The notes under the pieces were generated by a model, which searched no databases, had not been told where the DNA came from, and saw only the letters and a program-made list of their open reading frames with translations. From positions 177,865,282 through 177,929,281 of the forward strand of contig OZ024743.1 of assembly GCA_964016885.1 (NCBI GenBank): DNA of 64,000 bases. The letters are read 5' to 3'. Every line of letters begins with the position of its first letter. Position 1 is the first letter of the stretch. Both the position numbers and the translations under genes were made by a program. This DNA comes from Eledone cirrhosa. Its lineage: Eukaryota; Mollusca; Cephalopoda; Octopoda; Eledonidae. Positions 35,267 through 45,784 of this stretch are shown here, in pieces.

Positions 35267-35471
35267 ACTATATATATGTGTTTGTGTCTATATTGTATCT
35301 GTATTATTTTTGACCGTTGGTCAGTCAATGGCAACATTGAGGACCGAATAAATTAGATTACCGATATAAAAGTCACAGAAGCGAAAAGCGAAAACCAACC
35401 AAACAGTGAGTGTGTTCTGTTATTAATTCTGGCAATATTACACCAATATGACCCTCCCCAAGTATAACAAT

Positions 35472-35496
35472 ATATATATATATATATATATATACA
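35472..35496. repeat. (TA)n microsatellite
   Basis: Short TA tract at the PLE terminus, comparable to the one after the 18.37 kb fragment. Confidence 0.85.
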
Positions 35497-35528
35497 TTCA
35501 TTATTATTTACATTCATTACATTCATAA

Positions 35529-35712
35529 GGGCGGTGGATTGGCAGTATCGGTGGAGGGTCGGACGCCATGCTTTCCAGCATAGTTACGTCCCTTTACGAT
35601 CTGAGTTGAAATCCCGCCGAGGTTGACTTTGCCTTTCATCCTTACGGGGTCGATAAAATAAGTACGAGTAATGCACTGGGTAATTGCTGGCCTTGTGCCT
35701 AAAGTAGAAACA
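35529..35712 (+). mobile_element. tRNA-derived SINE, full length
   Basis: It runs from gggcggtggattggcagtat through ctgagttgaaatcccgccga to aagtagaaacaattatt. The words attatttacattcatta occur on both sides and probably include the target duplication. Confidence 0.85.
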
Positions 35713-35737
35713 ATTATTATTTACATTCATTATAAAG

Positions 35738-35840
35738 GTGAGTTTTATTACGCTCGAGTTTCGTCTGTTTATCAGAGTCATCAGCCAACTGATGACTCTG
35801 TCTTAAACAGCAAAACTCCAGAGTAACAAGACTCACTTTT
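35738..35840. repeat. Imperfect hairpin, about 47-bp arms
   Basis: The sequence gtgagttttattacgctc ... agagtcatcag is mirrored by ctgatgactct ... agagtaacaagactcac. The inner 11 bp are perfect. The right arm reads CTGATGA-ctctg...cag-CAAAAC, a decayed hammerhead-like order, so it may be an inverted pair of TE ends. Confidence 0.6.
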
Positions 35841-35869
35841 TTGTATAATAACAGCGAATATTAAAACTC

Positions 35870-35918
35870 TACTTCAGTATTGAGTACTCCTTTCTCTCAG
35901 CCATCAACCCCGCATGTG

Positions 35919-35955
<37 letters not shown>

Positions 35956-36095
35956 CGAAGGAAATGTGGTAAGGAACCAGGTGGACCATAACGCACCAAA
36001 GTACTCAATACTTAGGGTAGTAGAGTGGCTAATAGGAACGAGTAGGGCCCCGACGGCTGAGCACAAGCCATTTCGACGGCTAATTCTGGACTAAA
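35870..36095. repeat. Dispersed foldback-family copy
   Basis: The part 35940-36095 (ggaccataacgcaccaaagt, actcaatacttagggta, gacggctgagcacaagcc) matches 27930-28065 in inverted orientation. An outer pair cagtattgagtactcctt (35875) and aagtactcaatacttag (36000) forms a hairpin around a (TA)n tract (35919-35953). Confidence 0.65.
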
Positions 36096-36465
36096 CAAAA
36101 AATGTTATCCTGGTATTTGAATAGCCGAGCTTCTCAGGGGGTAATTCCATATATGGTAAAAGTGATTGTCACAAGGATTGGTCACAAGTTTGTTGTCGAG
36201 ACATAATAATTATATCATGGCAATTTGTGGAGGAAAGGGGTAGCTGAACCTGCCAGTAGAAGAAACAGGGAGAGTGGGTGGAGGGAACCCAGTCGTGCGT
36301 TGATAGTGCCAACTACAGCTGGGCATGAGGTCAAAGAAGATACTAGGGGGGTGGAGGAAGTCGAAACAATAAGTAAAACGATATGGGGTAAATATATAGA
36401 TAAATACCGAGAGTGTTAAAAAACAATTAAATGTAAAAATAAAAATTTAAAAAAAATAAAAATTT
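36096..36465. other. Unassigned, one 64-codon frame
   Basis: A frame of 64 codons (36225-36419) has no motif I recognise. Its end leads into an A-rich tract. It might be a TE ORF scrap, but nothing supports this directly. Confidence 0.3.
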
Positions 36466-36591
36466 CTGGTTAACCTAAGGACAGCTATCAAGTCTCTCAC
36501 TGGTACTGCTAGACTAAAGAAATGTTTACTGGTTAACCTAAGGACAGCTATCAAGTCTCTCACTGGTACTGCTAGACTAAAGAAATGTTTA
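36466..36591. repeat. 63-bp tandem duplication
   Basis: Two apparently identical units start at 36466 and 36529 (ctggttaacctaaggacagc). It looks like a recent local duplication. Confidence 0.9.
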
Positions 36592-37017
36592 CTAGGTGGG
36601 ACGGAATTATAATGAGACCCTTTTAAGAGGTATAAATAAACAACTGAATATATCTTACGGTGACGGGTCAACAAGTGGGGGGCCAAAATACTAATGAAAC
36701 TACCACGAAATAATATTTCAGAGTCCCGAGACCAGTACGAAATAAAGGTTTCCACCCAGACACAAGGCCAGCAACCACCCAGTGCAAAAAAAAAAAAAGA
36801 TAAACTAATACGAAATAATAATTCAGAATCCCGAAAAAGAAAACTAATACTATCTCTAAGGGTGTCGCCACGATACAAAATTCTAGTGCAAACTACATAA
36901 ATGCTCGTACGAAGTATATGTAAAATTTGATACGGAAAATTAATTCAGAACCCCCCCCCCCCCCCAAAAAAAAAATATAAATACTGATATACGAGAAATT
37001 AAAGCAAAGATACCACT
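36592..37017. other. Low-complexity and imperfect repeat region
   Basis: Words such as gaaataatatttcagagtcc and gaaataataattcagaatcc repeat imperfectly at about 36707 and 36812. A (C)n(A)n tract lies at 36950-36975. No gene signal. Confidence 0.5.
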
Positions 37018-37315
37018 AAGGAATATAGAAAGCACGGCATAGGGGCAGCCATCGGGTAAGAAGGCAAGTATCCGGGGTCTAACACATCTGCTATACAAAG
37101 CGGCGTCGGCCAAATCTATCATAGAATAGGGGAAGGGGGTGGGAGTACTGAGGCTACAAAGGACCGAGGAGCTGCCTAGGGTGGGCGAGAAAGTAAAAGG
37201 ACGACGACAAATGATAGATTTGGCCGGCGCCGCTTTGTATAGCAGATGTGTTAGACCCCGGATACTTGCCTTCTTATCCGATGGCTGCCCCTTTTCTGTG
37301 CTTTCTATATTCCTT
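37018..37315. repeat. Inverted repeat, 105-bp arms with 88-bp spacer
   Basis: The arms 37018-37122 and 37211-37315 are complementary with a handful of mismatches (aaggaatatagaaagcac against gtgctttctatattcctt). The spacer is GC-rich and contains gaggctacaaaggaccgagg. The right arm continues into the minus-strand PLE fragment below. Confidence 0.88.
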
Positions 37316-37319
37316 TTCT

Positions 37320-37440
37320 TAAATATGTTTGATGTAGATCCTATATATGTTTTGTTGGAGTCAGTAGTAGATACAGTGCATTTATATATTACATTATTAA
37401 TCAAACAGTTGCCATTTAAGGGGCAAATGCTTTTATTTCT
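37320..37440 (-). pseudogene. PLE GIY-YIG fragment (second PLE lineage)
   Basis: The minus strand encodes CPLNGNCLINNVIYKCTV followed by NKTYIGSTSNIFKKR, the GIY-YIG start of a PLE lineage different from the one at 31.6-35.5 kb. An inverted partner lies at 37866-37975. Confidence 0.75.
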
Positions 37441-37865
37441 GAAATTTCAACCATACGTAAGATGGTTGTTGACAAATCCCCAAAAAATTCTTTGAAATTC
37501 TACATAAACATTTTCCACCAAACCACAGAAACCACCAAATATTTAACAGATATACTGTTAAATTATCATACTCTACATCAAGCAATCTCCAGCAAAAAAT
37601 AAGCAACTACAACATTTATAAATTTTAAAATAATATGACCACACCACCACAACATAATTTAAATAGGACTGCACCTTTTAAAAGGACAAATAATACAACC
37701 CTTCAACCTGTAAAACACAACCACCCAAATCACCAACACAAAAACAACATAACACAAAATCACAATACAACCCTAGCACTAACCCACCCACAAAGCAACC
37801 TTCATTCTCCCGCTAACATTAATTACAATAGGAATAGCTACGTATGGTTGTAATTACAGAAATAG
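37441..37865. other. Spacer between inverted PLE fragments
   Basis: A/C-rich sequence with a 72-codon Thr/Asn/His-rich frame (37635-37853) of no recognised family. Confidence 0.35.
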
Positions 37866-38272
37866 AAGCATTTGCCCCTTAAATGCAACTGTTTGATTAA
37901 TAATGTAATATATAAATGCACTGTATCTACTACTGACTCCAACAAAACATATATAGGATCTAATCAAACACATTTAAGACCAGATTTTACGCACACTTTA
38001 GTAGTTTTAACAATACTAAACTAGCTAACACAACAGCTTTAGCTGAAGCAGTAAATAACTATAAAAAGAAAAAAATAGATTTCAAGCTATCGTGGAACAC
38101 GATTCTACAAAGAACTCCATATCTTGGGAACAGGAGAGAATGTAGGTTATGTTCAGGGGAGATCTTGGAAATTACTAAATCTAAGGACGACTTATTGAAT
38201 AAAAGACAGGAACTGATTATAGTTTGTAATCACCGTATACGAAAAACATTTAAATACTATAACCCTAATTAA
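37866..38272 (+). pseudogene. PLE GIY-YIG fragment, plus strand
   Basis: It begins with the same CPLN... region (with a frameshift) and continues, after further frameshifts, to FKLSWNTILQ, RECRLCSGE, LLNKRQELI and CNHRIRK. This is the usual end of PLE GIY-YIG nucleases, with the late Cys/His cluster. With 37320-37440 it forms an inverted pair about 430 bp apart. Confidence 0.75.
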
Positions 38273-38471
38273 ATATTCTGAATAGCAACTCACTATAATT
38301 CTATATAGCGTAACATTTATTAGTACCCCTTTCCCCTAATTATACGCATTCATGTTTATTTCTTACCTTTTAATTTGTTAGCTTCTTTAGATTTATGCGT
38401 TAATGACTAAGGGCAACAAGGTACACAACCACCTTTAATGAGTAAATATGTATCTGTGTATGTATGATATG

Positions 38472-38582
<111 letters not shown>

Positions 38583-38760
38583 ATATGTGTATGAGTGTTT
38601 ATATGTGTGTGTGTACATTTATGTGTGTGTACTTACATATATGTATGTGTGTATAGGTGTGTGTATGTAAAAAAAAATATATATATATATGTATGTATGA
38701 TTGTGTGCATATGTGTAGATGTATGTATATGTTTGCATCTATTTATGCGTATGTATATTT

Positions 38761-39540
38761 TTAATTGAGTATCAATATAACTATACCTCTATCTATAATG
38801 TGGGTATATGCACTTTGTGATCTATGAAATTTATGTGTTTTAACTATGTCAACATGTATTTATCTGAGTTTGATTATTTATAGATAGACATACTTGAAAG
38901 TATTTTAAGGCATATCATACGCTGTATTATATGAAGTACAATTTTCCACACCGTACTATATTGTGTTACATTGTATTATATTATTGCATTACTGTATTTC
39001 ATTATCTTATTATAATTTTCATCTTTTAATATAATATCTTTCCTAGTCATGACCTTAATTTATATTCACCTAAAAACTCCATACAACACAACTCAACATT
39101 TAACTTTTACATTCCTTTTAAACTTCACTATACCATATACATTCAACTATCAATTTGACAATCCCTTTCTTCCTAATAGATTTTTTATAGCATTTCTATT
39201 ATTAACACCATTCAACCATTCCTTTCAAAGAGTCATGACCTCAACTAAAGTGAATTATTTTTCAAGTCCGAAAAGTAGTTCTAGTTGATAAGAAAATTAG
39301 GATGTTGTTGTTATTCAATTCGGAGCTTTGTAGTTTCTAGAGATGTGGACAATGTGTGAAGATTTCATTGCTTTTGTTTAGACAATCGCTATTGCGTAAT
39401 CTCCTTAGAATATTTATCCGTCCATCAATACATAGTCCACAAGACGGATTGCCCCTTGCGTATGGCTTGGACTTATTATAGGCTTTCCATTGAATAGAGT
39501 AGTCTATACTTGAGTCCTTGAGAGACCATACGTGGCTCGC
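38761..39540. other. Unassigned AT-rich sequence
   Basis: I see no TE motif, RNA gene or convincing ORF. The 79-codon frame at 39049 is Thr/Phe/Asn-rich and unrecognised. Confidence 0.4.
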
Positions 39541-39555
39541 GAGTTTCGTGGATGA

Positions 39556-39870
39556 TCGCCCTGGTAAAGAACAGGGTGGCCTCTCTCACCCAGAAATGGG
39601 TTAAGAGGAAGCTGTCCCTGAAAGTTCGGGCAGAGGTGGAGAATGCATTCATCGCATCCGTCATCTGCTACCGCCTTACCGTTGTGTCTTGCCCCGGCCC
39701 AACTCGGACAAAAATGTAGCACCTCTTCTTCGCTTTTTATGGAAGGGACGTGATCCCATGGTCAGACGATTCATCTGCTGTCAACACCCGTTGCGCGGAG
39801 GGCTGGGCTTGCCGTGGCTGATATGCCCAAACACCCGCTAAGGCTGCGACATCTCTGGTGCTTCCTTGAT
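39556..39870 (+). pseudogene. Tx1-like LINE ORF2 fragment
   Basis: The nucleotide sequence parallels 11150-11460 of the satellite-resident LINE: aacagggtg, cagaagtggg/cagaaatggg, catccgtcatctactacc/catccgtcatctgctacc, atctgctgtcaacacccg. It covers only part of ORF2 after the RT and has frameshifts and a TAG. It shows that related Tx1-like LINEs reached a site with no satellite nearby, so the family is not restricted to the satellite. Confidence 0.78.
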
Positions 39871-39879
39871 GGTGCAAAA

Positions 39880-39921
39880 ATGAGGACACACACACATTTC
39901 ACTTTTATATATATGTATAGA
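39880..39921 (-). mobile_element. Helitron 5' terminus
   Basis: Minus strand starts TCTATACATATATATAAAAG after an A at position 39922, then gtgtgtgtcctcatttttgc, as at 25373 and 50791. It joins directly to the antisense Tx1-like LINE fragment; the matching 3' end is not evident. Confidence 0.6.
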
Positions 39922-40009
39922 TATACATACATATACAAACACATATACGCATATATATGTATATACATATATACATATATATAAATATACACATACAAAT
40001 CTATCTATC

Positions 40010-40235
40010 TATCTATCTATCAAGGGCGGGTAAAATTCCCGAGATCCTTGGACGAGTTCACTCCAGTGGTCTCTGTCCCTCATTATCGCTGCCATCTCCT
40101 GCGTCTCCAACAAAGCAGTGTCTGTCCATAGGGCATCAACGTATGTTAACTTCGTTCTTCCTCTTCCAGTGTGTCCATGCAGGGGCTCCCACAGGAGCAC
40201 TGAGTGCAGTGTCGACTCTGGATGTCGGTGAGCAT
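40010..40235 (-). pseudogene. LINE ORF2 C-terminal fragment
   Basis: The minus-strand frame has RGRTKLTYVDALWTDTALLE followed by MRDRDHWSELVQ, the usual end of a LINE ORF2 (Arg-Asp-Trp block). The first codon region lies in Helitron sequence. A (TATC)n tract adjoins at 40000-40020. Confidence 0.65.
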
Positions 40236-40337
40236 GTCCAGTTCGTGAGTTTTTAACAGGCACTCACAAATAAACGTTTCTCATTGGAGGTGCTATTGCC
40301 AATGTTATTACCCGTGCAACGCCGGGATACACTGCTA
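40236..40337 (+). mobile_element. Helitron 3' terminus
   Basis: It ends acccgtgcaacgccgggat, acactg, CTAG (40334-40337) before T. CCCG/CGGG forms the terminal hairpin. The preceding ~95 bp match, in opposite orientation, 24195-24290 and 47476-47570. Confidence 0.7.
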
Positions 40338-40860
40338 GTATTTATATAAAACATTCGAATAAAGATATAGAACAAAAAGTGTCTAAAAAACACTAAATAT
40401 AATCAAAGATTTCACGGAGAAATGTGTATATATGTACATATATGTATACATATATACATAATGTGTATATATGTACATATATGTATACATATATACATAG
40501 ATAGTACATACATACGTATGTACGTACATTCATACATAATACATACATACATTCATACATACATACATAGATGCATGATGGCTGCAAACTCTACTAAGAT
40601 TATTGCAATCGCTTGTCAGAATACAGAAAATGGTGCACTTTTAGGTTACGGCCAGCCACACGAACCTGCAACAGATCCTGAACAAGCAATGCCTGTACTT
40701 TCAAGGTTTTTTAAAGGCCTTGCACTCGACTAATCCCACTCTCTGAGCATCGAAAACACTACCCGAAAAGGAGAACTGATCAACATCATCGAATGCTTTC
40801 GAAGCCGCAGTCTTTTTTTTTTTTATTTTTCAGAGTTTCCCTCTCTTAGAAAGGTGTTGT
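40338..40860. other. ACATA-rich repeats and one 53-codon frame
   Basis: A near-duplicated atatgtacatatatgtatac block lies at 40430-40500, and (CATA)n at 40505-40570. The ATG at 40575 opens a short frame ending at the TAA region near 40733; its composition is not low-complexity, but I recognise no family. No promoter or splice signal is evident. Confidence 0.35.
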
Positions 40861-40889
40861 GACAACAACTGGGGGCCTTTCACTCCCAT

Positions 40890-41105
40890 AGATACATATA
40901 TACATAGATACATTCATGCATGCATACTTACATTCATACATGTATACACTTACAGCATGCATTGCTACGTAAATACATACATACATACACAAATCTACAT
41001 ACACACACATAGACACACATACACACATACATACATACATACATACATACATACATACATACATACATACATACATACATACATACACCCATACACACAC
41101 ATACG
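40890..41105. repeat. (CATA)n microsatellite
   Basis: Degenerate at the left, nearly pure catacatacata from 41025 to 41085. Confidence 0.9.
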
Positions 41106-41550
41106 TACAATTTAAAAACGAATTAGCTACTAAACTCAGCACTACATAATGAATTATGTTGTAATATTTCCATAGAGCAGCCTGTATTTCTGCCTCCAAT
41201 GTAAAATAAATCAATACCATCACAGTGCTATCTCATCAACTATATGATACTTTTTATATAATTATAATTATTCAAATTTCCTCTCAATATTTTATTACAC
41301 AGTAGAAACCAAAATATAGATTAATTTTTTTCTTAATCATAATTTCTTGATGTTATTGTTGGTAATTAATCATCTCATTTCATATTAGTAGAATAATCGA
41401 TACAGTCGGTAAATCCTTCCTTTGAATTTCGTCTCCATCAATTAAAGCTAGTTCATATTTCCTGATGAATGCCATGAAAAGTTTTTCGTTTGTTTTGATA
41501 ACAGTGTAATCACTGCAGAGATATCTGCTTATTCGAGACTATCCAGGAAT
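41106..41550. other. Unassigned AT-rich sequence
   Basis: No ORF, repeat or element recognised. Confidence 0.35.
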
Positions 41551-41554
41551 TAGG

Positions 41555-41985
41555 TGGACGCCACATGGTTAAGAGGTTCTTTTCGCAATCATTAGGTCCC
41601 CGGTTCGATCTCACTGCGAATATGGACACAGTCTGTTTTGATGTTGAGTGTTCTAGTTGTTTAACCAACAGAACAGCCTGCTCAATATAATAACTTGTAC
41701 ATGGCTGAGTATTCCACATACAGATGTACCCATAACTTAATTCCCAGGGAGATTCAGAGGAATATGACTGGCACTTTGAATTACGAGGCATGTGACCTGG
41801 TGGTAAATATTTTGGATTTATGATCATCATGTTGTAGGTTCAATTCCTGGACTACGCTGTCTACTGTGTTCTTGAGCAAAACACTTCATTCCACGTTGCT
41901 TTAGTATACTCAGCTGAAAATGAGTACCAGCAATAGCTGGGGGTTAAACCTGCGATGGACAAGTGTTCTGTCCAAGACAGAGTGT
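41555..41985 (+). mobile_element. Second-family tRNA-derived SINE copies
   Basis: The region 41780-41985 has an A-box-like tgtgacctggtggtaaatat, a B box (gtaggttcaattcctgg) and the body words gttcttgagcaaaacacttc and cacgttgct. This matches the SINE at 25374. A shorter tRNA-like head (acatggttaagaggttc, ccccggttcgatctc) lies at 41555-41600, with tgttgagtgttc downstream, and may be a second decayed copy. Confidence 0.6.
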
Positions 41986-42059
41986 TGTATTCTCAGTCGC
42001 TTCACGCCACGGAAAACAGGATAAGCACCAGCCTAATGACGTTCCGGACTTGTTACAGA

Positions 42060-42420
42060 CTTTATGACAGTACCTATATAGTACCTATATGACATTACCT
42101 GTCTGACTGTACCTATATATACAGTACCTATATGTAGTACTTATATGACAGTACGTATAAACAGTACCGATATCCCTGCAAAGTTTCATGGTCATAGCCT
42201 TAGTGATTCTTGAAAAATGTTGACCTCTATAAAAGTACTAAAGTTCAACACATATGTGTACATATGATAACGTCACCAGACAAATGATGACGTCAGCAAC
42301 ATTTTTTCTGCAGCAATAATTGCCAATCAATGGTCTATACTTGTGCTAAGTGTCATTGCCATAGCATTAGTAATTCAAGAATAAAGAAAGGGGGGGGGGG
42401 CGTTATAATATTCGAGACAA
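42060..42420. other. Short tacctata repeats, then unassigned sequence
   Basis: The word cagtacctata recurs about five times at 42064-42170. The rest contains catggtcatagccttagt and cattgccatagcattagt, an imperfect duplication about 165 bp apart. No coding signal. Confidence 0.5.
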
Positions 42421-42754
42421 TTGACTGCTATTTCTATTAGGTCAAACAACCGTTATTGGTTCTTCCATTAGCTTGAATAAAGAGAATATTGTCGGTGGTA
42501 GCATTTGACTGCTATTTCTAGCAGGTCGTATAATCTTTAGTGGTCCTTTCATTAGCTTGAATCAAGACATTTTACTGTGGTAGTATTTGACTGCTATTTC
42601 TAGCAGGTCAAACGACTGCTAGTGGTTCTTCCCTTAGCTTGAATCTAGACAATATTTTTCTGTGGTAGTATTAACTGCTATTTCTAGCAGGTCAAACAAC
42701 CGTTAGTGATTCTTTCCTTAGCTTGAATCAAGACAATATTTTCCTGTGGTAGTG
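42421..42754. repeat. 84-bp tandem repeat, four copies
   Basis: Units begin at 42421, 42505, 42587 and 42671 with ttgactgctatttct (ttaactgct in the last). Shared inner words are aggtcaaac, gtggttctt and agcttgaat. Copies are about 80-90% alike, so it is an older minisatellite. Confidence 0.88.
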
Positions 42755-43014
42755 TGATAAATTAGTAAATTCTAAGATATGCTTTGTTGAAACTATAGAA
42801 TTATGCCAAAGAGAAAATCTCAATACTAAACAATTTAGAATTTACACAAGTTAAATGAAACCTGACAAATATTTGACTTGGTTTCGTTTAAGTTTTATTG
42901 AATCATTACTCTAGGACTGCAAACAAAATAAAACAGTTAGAAATCCAGAAAATTTTCCAAAGATAACAGATGAAAACTTTATATCCATAAGCTACGTTAT
43001 TACATTGTCAGGGT
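42755..43014. other. Unassigned
   Basis: AT-rich; no feature recognised. Confidence 0.35.
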
Positions 43015-43017
43015 TGT

Positions 43018-43228
43018 ATGGCGGTGGATTGGTAGTATCGGTAGAGTGTCAGCCAATGTCATTTACGACATATACTTATGGCCCTTTGCCTTCTGTTCAA
43101 ATCCCGCCAAGATTAGCTTTACCTTTCGTCCTTACGGGGTCGATAAAATAAAATACAAGTAATGCGATGGGGTCAATTTAATTGACTTTCCCCTCTCTAA
43201 AAATTGTTGGCCTTGTGGCTAAACCATT
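43018..43228 (+). mobile_element. tRNA-derived SINE (long-tail subtype)
   Basis: It runs from ggcggtggattggtagtatc to a decayed B box (tgttcaaatcccgcc), gataaaataaaatacaag, then gtcaatttaattgacttt and gttggccttgtggctaaa. The insertion before the tail defines the subtype shared with 22683 and 56368. Confidence 0.8.
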
Positions 43229-43429
43229 ATAATGTCGGGTTGTACTTGATTATATGTTTCTAGTATAGGCGATAATATATGTGTATGTATATGTATGAAC
43301 ATATTCCGATTTGGATTTCCATCACGTCTGGTGAGATGATTGATCCCAAAATTGAAACCGATTGTAATCAAGGCTACTAGCTGGTCATATGCAGAACATT
43401 GAAACTTTGATCTTTCAGTCTTTATATAT

Positions 43430-43484
43430 ACACATATGTGTGTGTGTGTGGGGGGGGGGGGGTACATATATGCATTAACATACA

Positions 43485-43523
<39 letters not shown>

Positions 43524-43560
43524 GTGTGTGTATGTATGAGTGCGTGTTTATGTATATATA
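43430..43560. repeat. (TG)n, (G)n and (TA)n tracts
   Basis: (TG)7, a run of 12 G, then (TA)n at 43478-43515 and TATG words. Confidence 0.9.
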
Positions 43561-44030
43561 TTGGATTTGCGAGATTCAATACATTCCAGTGAGCAGAGGG
43601 TTCATCTTATATCTTATATCTCTATAAAGACATAGCTGATACGGTGCCTAACTTCCATTATCGTATTATCAATAAAAGCTTCAATTCCACAGAAAGCAAT
43701 TTGTACATTATATTAAAACACTGCAAGTTAATCAATACTAGTAAATTACCCGCTTTCGTTGCATATAACTTCCTGTGAGCCCTACCCAAGAATGATATGG
43801 TGTTTATGACTGAATACGAACTTTAACGCCTCTCAGACATCCCATCTATTAAATTGGATATCTTTATGAAGCTTTTTATATAAATATTTTTAAATAAATT
43901 TATGTTGATAGTAGCTCTTTTATCCAACAAAAATAAAATCAATGAGTCAGTGCTGTGAAGAATGAGACACTTCTCCTCACAAGCACACCTACGGAGTGCA
44001 CTCTACATTTGAATAGATTCCACTGAAGTA
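43561..44030. other. Unassigned
   Basis: No feature recognised. The short frames here carry no known motif. Confidence 0.35.
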
Positions 44031-44632
44031 GATGGAGGAGTTCAAGTATTTTGGGGCCATGTTTACGAGTGATGGAAGGCAGGAGGTTGAATCAAGTGCA
44101 AGAATTGCAGGAGCTAGCGCAAAAATGCGCCAGCTTCAGCATTCAGTAATCAGAAGAAGAGAGGTAGGTGTAAAAGTCAAACTTGCTATATTTGGTATTC
44201 GTACCAACTCTTACCTAAATCTTGGCTAATAGCCGAAAGAATACGATCGAGAATACAGCGGCCGAAATAGGGTTTCTCAGAAGGGTTTTTGGAGTAACGT
44301 TACTCGATAAAGTACGTAGCTTGAAGATTAGAGAGTCACTCCGCGTAGAGCCGTTACTTCTCCGAATTGAGATACCACAGCTCCGATACTATGGGATTGT
44401 GGTTAGAATGTCTCAGGGAATAATCGTTGGACAGATTTTAAGAGCAAAACCAGCCTGTAGAAGACACAGGGGTAGACCCCGAGTAAAATGGTTGGATAAA
44501 CTTCATGAGCTCGGCTGGTCTTGCTTGGAGTTCCAGCCGGATCAGTTGGCGACGGTTTCATCTTTGACAGGACCAGCTGGAAGGAGTGTTTGAGGACTCT
44601 ATCTCCACGACTTTCTCAAGAAGAAGAAGAAG
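44031..44632 (+). pseudogene. LINE ORF2 C-terminal fragment with GAA tail
   Basis: Two frames encode EEFKYFGAMFTSDGRQEVE, then ENTAAEIGFLRRVFGVTLLD, VEPLLLRIEIPQLRYYG and HRGRPRVKWLDKLHELGW. This is the well-known order of the post-RT part of a LINE ORF2. A stop or deletion at about 44227 separates the frames. It is 5'-truncated: the RT catalytic motif is absent. The 3' end passes straight into (GAA)n. Confidence 0.8.
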
Positions 44633-44790
44633 AAGAAGAAGAAGAAGAAGAAGAAGAAGAAGAAGAAGAAGAAGAAGAAGAAGAAGAAGAAGAAGAAGAA
44701 GAAGAAGAAGAAGAAGAAGAAGAAGAAGAAGAAGAAGAAGAAGAAGAAGAAGAAGAAGAAGAAGAAGGAGGAGGAGGAGGAGGAGGAATT
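44618..44790 (+). repeat. (GAA)n then (GGA)n
   Basis: About 50 GAA units and six GGA units follow the LINE fragment and probably grew from its 3' tail. The Glu/Arg/Phe homopolymer frames come from this. Confidence 0.95.
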
Positions 44791-45299
44791 TCTGTTATTC
44801 ATTCTCTTTTTTATACCAAATATGTACAAACTATTCCCAACTCTCAACCTACACACATTGTATATTTCTTCCATCTTATTCTAATATTATTTTCACTTAT
44901 GACTGCTAACTTTCTCACATCAACAGCCACTCACAATTCTTTCACTGCCAACATCACTTGCTGCAGCTTTTCTTCGTCGTCTTCATTATTCAACTGCCTA
45001 CAGCAAAGAGATAACACCAGTCTTTCTCTCTACTCACACACAGATAACTACAGAGGATTCAAAACAATGGATTTTTCATTATCCATGGCTTAACACCGCC
45101 ACATGCCCGTTGTGTGTATTTAACGCTGTTCACTCTGTTGCATTTAGAAATGTAGATTTTATTTTATGAAGTTCATAGTTGTATGAATAACATTACAAAT
45201 TGTTTATAATTCTTACTTCAAAGACTAGCACTGGGTATGATAGCACCATAGTGAGTGGCTGACAGATGTTAACGACAGCAACAGTTGACTGATAAAATG
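44791..45299. other. Unassigned
   Basis: No recognised features; C/T-rich words at 44870-45040. Confidence 0.35.
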
Positions 45300-45590
45300 A
45301 CAAGTCAGTCAATCATATTGGTGGCCTCCCCACAGCCCCGGCGTTTCACCGGAGGACGGCAAGGGAGACACGCTGGAAAAGCCATCCCAACTCGCGAGAC
45401 TCACACCTACGGCTGGCCAACGCCTATGCTGGTGAGTAGGGAGGTAGCCCTAGAGACGAGGACACCAGAAGTCTCCACTGCCAAAGGTACAACCGCAAAC
45501 CTGTCGGAGAGCGACCGGTATTTGGAGAGTTTGGCCTCCTCAGCCCGAGGTGCAGCAGATTGCGGCTGGAGAAAGTAATTTATAATTCTT
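45300..45590 (-). pseudogene. C-terminal fragment of an RLE-type LINE
   Basis: The minus strand reads KYRSLSDRFAVVPLAVET, then ATSLLTSIG. The same block occurs at the 3' end of the element at 52015-53760 (plus). The piece is 5'-truncated, and the sequence to its left in the window retains coding similarity only briefly. Confidence 0.72.
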
Positions 45591-45784
45591 ACAGAATGAA
45601 AATATATACAGATATAAACACATATAATAAATACAATTAATTATTGCTAGGAACAGCACAAATATAAAGCATAATAATATATGTCTGAGTGAGAGAAAAA
45701 GAATAAGAAATGATAAAGGAAAGAAAAAAAAATAAACGACCATCGATTAAACACCAAGGGAGACAATCGGGGTCACACTCCACA

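Larger units (their letters stand above)
31612..35470. mobile_element. Penelope-like element in head-to-head inverted arrangement
   Basis: The right part (about 32675-35470, plus) carries RT and GIY-YIG coding and a 3' region. The left part (31612-32683, minus) is an inverted copy of only the last ~1.05 kb: the GIY-YIG region and 3' flank. Both outer ends read gaccctcccc-a when going outwards, so the unit has long terminal inverted repeats of about 1 kb. PLEs commonly insert with a partial, often inverted, extra copy upstream. Multiple frameshifts show the copy is inactive. Confidence 0.85.

Noticed and set aside
40575..40733. Small host gene
   Set aside because: The 53-codon frame has ordinary composition but no recognised family, splice signals or promoter. 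Left as unassigned.
44599..44909. Poly-Glu, poly-Arg or poly-Phe proteins
   Set aside because: Direct translations of a (GAA)n tract that follows a LINE tail.
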